From Notospermus geniculatus (Eukaryota; Nemertea; Pilidiophora; Heteronemertea; Lineidae): DNA of 64,000 nt. Below the pieces are notes generated by a model. It worked only from the letters and a program-made list of their open reading frames with translations. It did not search any database and was not told the DNA's origin. The stretch spans positions 519,848 through 583,847 of the forward strand of contig NMRB01000055.1 in NCBI GenBank assembly GCA_002633025.1, read 5' to 3'. Below, piece by piece: positions 62,450 to 64,000 of this stretch (positions are counted from its first letter, which is position 1; every line of letters starts with the position of its first letter). A program made the translations under genes and the position numbers.

Positions 62450-64000
62450 CTTTTTGGGGAGAAAAAGACACATCATGATATTAAACTGCATGTGATATTA
62501 CCGGTATGTTATAGTATCTAGTGAAAGCACAGTATTTCACACCATCTTTGCAAAAATTTTGGTCAACAGAGGGAAAGTGTAGAAAAGGAAGGTGAGGTCA
62601 CACAAACTGAGAAGTAGCTAAGGACCAAAGTTGTGGAATTCCCTCATAAGATCATTGCTGTGCTTAGTTGAATACAAGAAATGCATTCTAATCATTATTC
62701 TTCATAAGACTGCCACCAAGTATTGAGTCAGGCCCCGGATCACCATTGAATCAACAAACTTCTTGGACAGCGAAAAACTAGATTTCGCAATTTCCTCAAC
62801 AATGATGCTGATATAAACCTGTTAGTGCAAGGGTAAATCAGATGTCATTATTTGCAAAAAAAGTCAACATTTGATAGAGACTAATGCAAAACACAACAGC
62901 AAACTTCCAAGTATCAACCATGTTGATGAAAATCACAAAATGCACAAGTCATCACTCAAGAAAATGGCACTAATTTCAATGCCTCAGTTTGGAGTAACTT
63001 GGAACAGGATGAGTGCATGGTTGCAAACTTAAAGTGATATGCAAATGATGCCACATAGTTGGTAGAGGGATCATAAAGGACTCTTCTTATGGAGAATGCA
63101 TTAGATTGTTTGGGGAAATGGGAAAATCAGGCATAAAACTGATGATGCAATGGAAAGCCTTCACATATACTTACCCCCAAAAAACTGTGGGTTACCGGGT
63201 ATTCATAAACGGAACTCATTGCCAGTGTTGGCAAATGCATGATGATCACTGGCAAATCTTTCGTGAAGTTATAAACAATGCATATTTCGGGTACATATAG
63301 GAAAAGGGGAGTGAAAGATGTAAGTTAATTTAGGAAATCTGATGCAGATAAATCGGTTAGTATTGCAAAAGCCAAACCTGCAATTGTTGAAAAACAGTTC
63401 TGGCGACAATGGTTCGTCATTGGAGAATCATTATTATGGTCTGTCGATGGAACACAGCCACTTATGGTGAAATTCTTTTCGAAATGGTGAAGGCAAATGA
63501 TGTAATAGCTACTCATGATTATCGCAGTGAGACAATTGCATCTCCCCTGCTCTTCACCAACATTTTTGAATATAACTACCAGTAATGGTGTGGAAAATTG
63601 AATCAAACCAAAAATTCTACTCCATTCCTTTCTCATTTCAATATCTGTGTTACAATAGGGAAATAGCTACAGGATAGGATAAAGAGTCAGAGAAGAAAAA
63701 GCTCAAAAACAATAAGTTTGTTAGAATTTGTATGGTCGTCACCTCACCCATGCTGAGGCCCAATACTAACCAGGACCCATGTTCCCGAAGCCCTCGTTAG
63801 GTTAACGATGTCGTTCCGCTATGCATTTTCCCAGTTTTAACGACATCGTTAACCTAACGATGGCTTCGGGAACATGGCTCCTGAGACTAAATTTATAGCA
63901 GCCAGGCAGCCAAAAGGAAAACACTACTGATTCATTCAATGCCGGTGTGTCATGCACAGACTCCCAAAGTTCAAAAAAATATTCTACTCCCCTCTCCCAA
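62450..64000. other. Upstream RasGRF intron sequence at the window end
   Basis: No further exon is recognised. It holds one strong hairpin (63777-63877). The rest is AT-rich and featureless to me. Confidence 0.45.
63777..63877. repeat. 101-bp near-perfect hairpin
   Basis: CCATGTTCCCGAAGCC and its complement GGCTTCGGGAACATGG bound arms of about 40 bp that also contain TCGTTAGGTTAACGA. The loop is about 20 nt. It could be a small MITE or a transcribed hairpin. Confidence 0.7.

Overview
This is a eukaryotic, intron-rich nuclear scaffold with two N gaps (13039-13399 and 25941-26210). Every gene I can read is a single-copy version of a gene family that vertebrates have duplicated. Introns run from about 0.1 to several kb, and the DNA is full of short palindromic transposons. 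Simple words such as ACATGTACATGTA, TAGGCCTAGGCCT and TACCGGTA recur. Two near-identical copies flank one gap and look like alleles. Together this suggests a highly heterozygous marine invertebrate, possibly an echinoderm or another non-vertebrate deuterostome. The organism call is inference only; no species marker is present.

Layout, left to right. 898-11837 (+): the 3' part of a small G protein signalling modulator (SGSM1/2 type RabGAP) with a complete TBC domain. Its last two exons and 3' flank are repeated after the first gap (13400-15457), almost certainly as the second haplotype, and that copy carries a 307-bp transposon. 19.2-20.5 kb: a nest of palindromic transposons. 21030-22861 (+): a small nucleoredoxin/tryparedoxin-like thioredoxin-fold protein, convergent with 23466-25496 (-), a classical short-chain dehydrogenase/reductase whose introns hold two foldback elements. 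27528-31253 (+): a complete C-terminal Src kinase (CSK). 35810-38248 (-): a DUF4291 protein with a long disordered N-terminus. 39338-42593 (-): the Sin3 corepressor subunit SUDS3, including an apparent U12-type AT-AC intron. 42723-44820 (+): Derlin-2, divergent from SUDS3 with 129 bp between start codons. 54210-62449 (-): the 3' exons of a RasGRF-type Ras exchange factor, with two homologous alternative terminal exons.

The genes do not form one pathway. Two are signalling GTPase regulators (SGSM, RasGRF), one is a Src-family inhibitor kinase, one is chromatin, one is ER quality control, two are redox enzymes, and one has unknown function. Exon boundaries were read by eye from GT-AG (or stated) splice sites, reading-frame continuity, and remembered similarity to vertebrate families. 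No alignment or transcript evidence was available.
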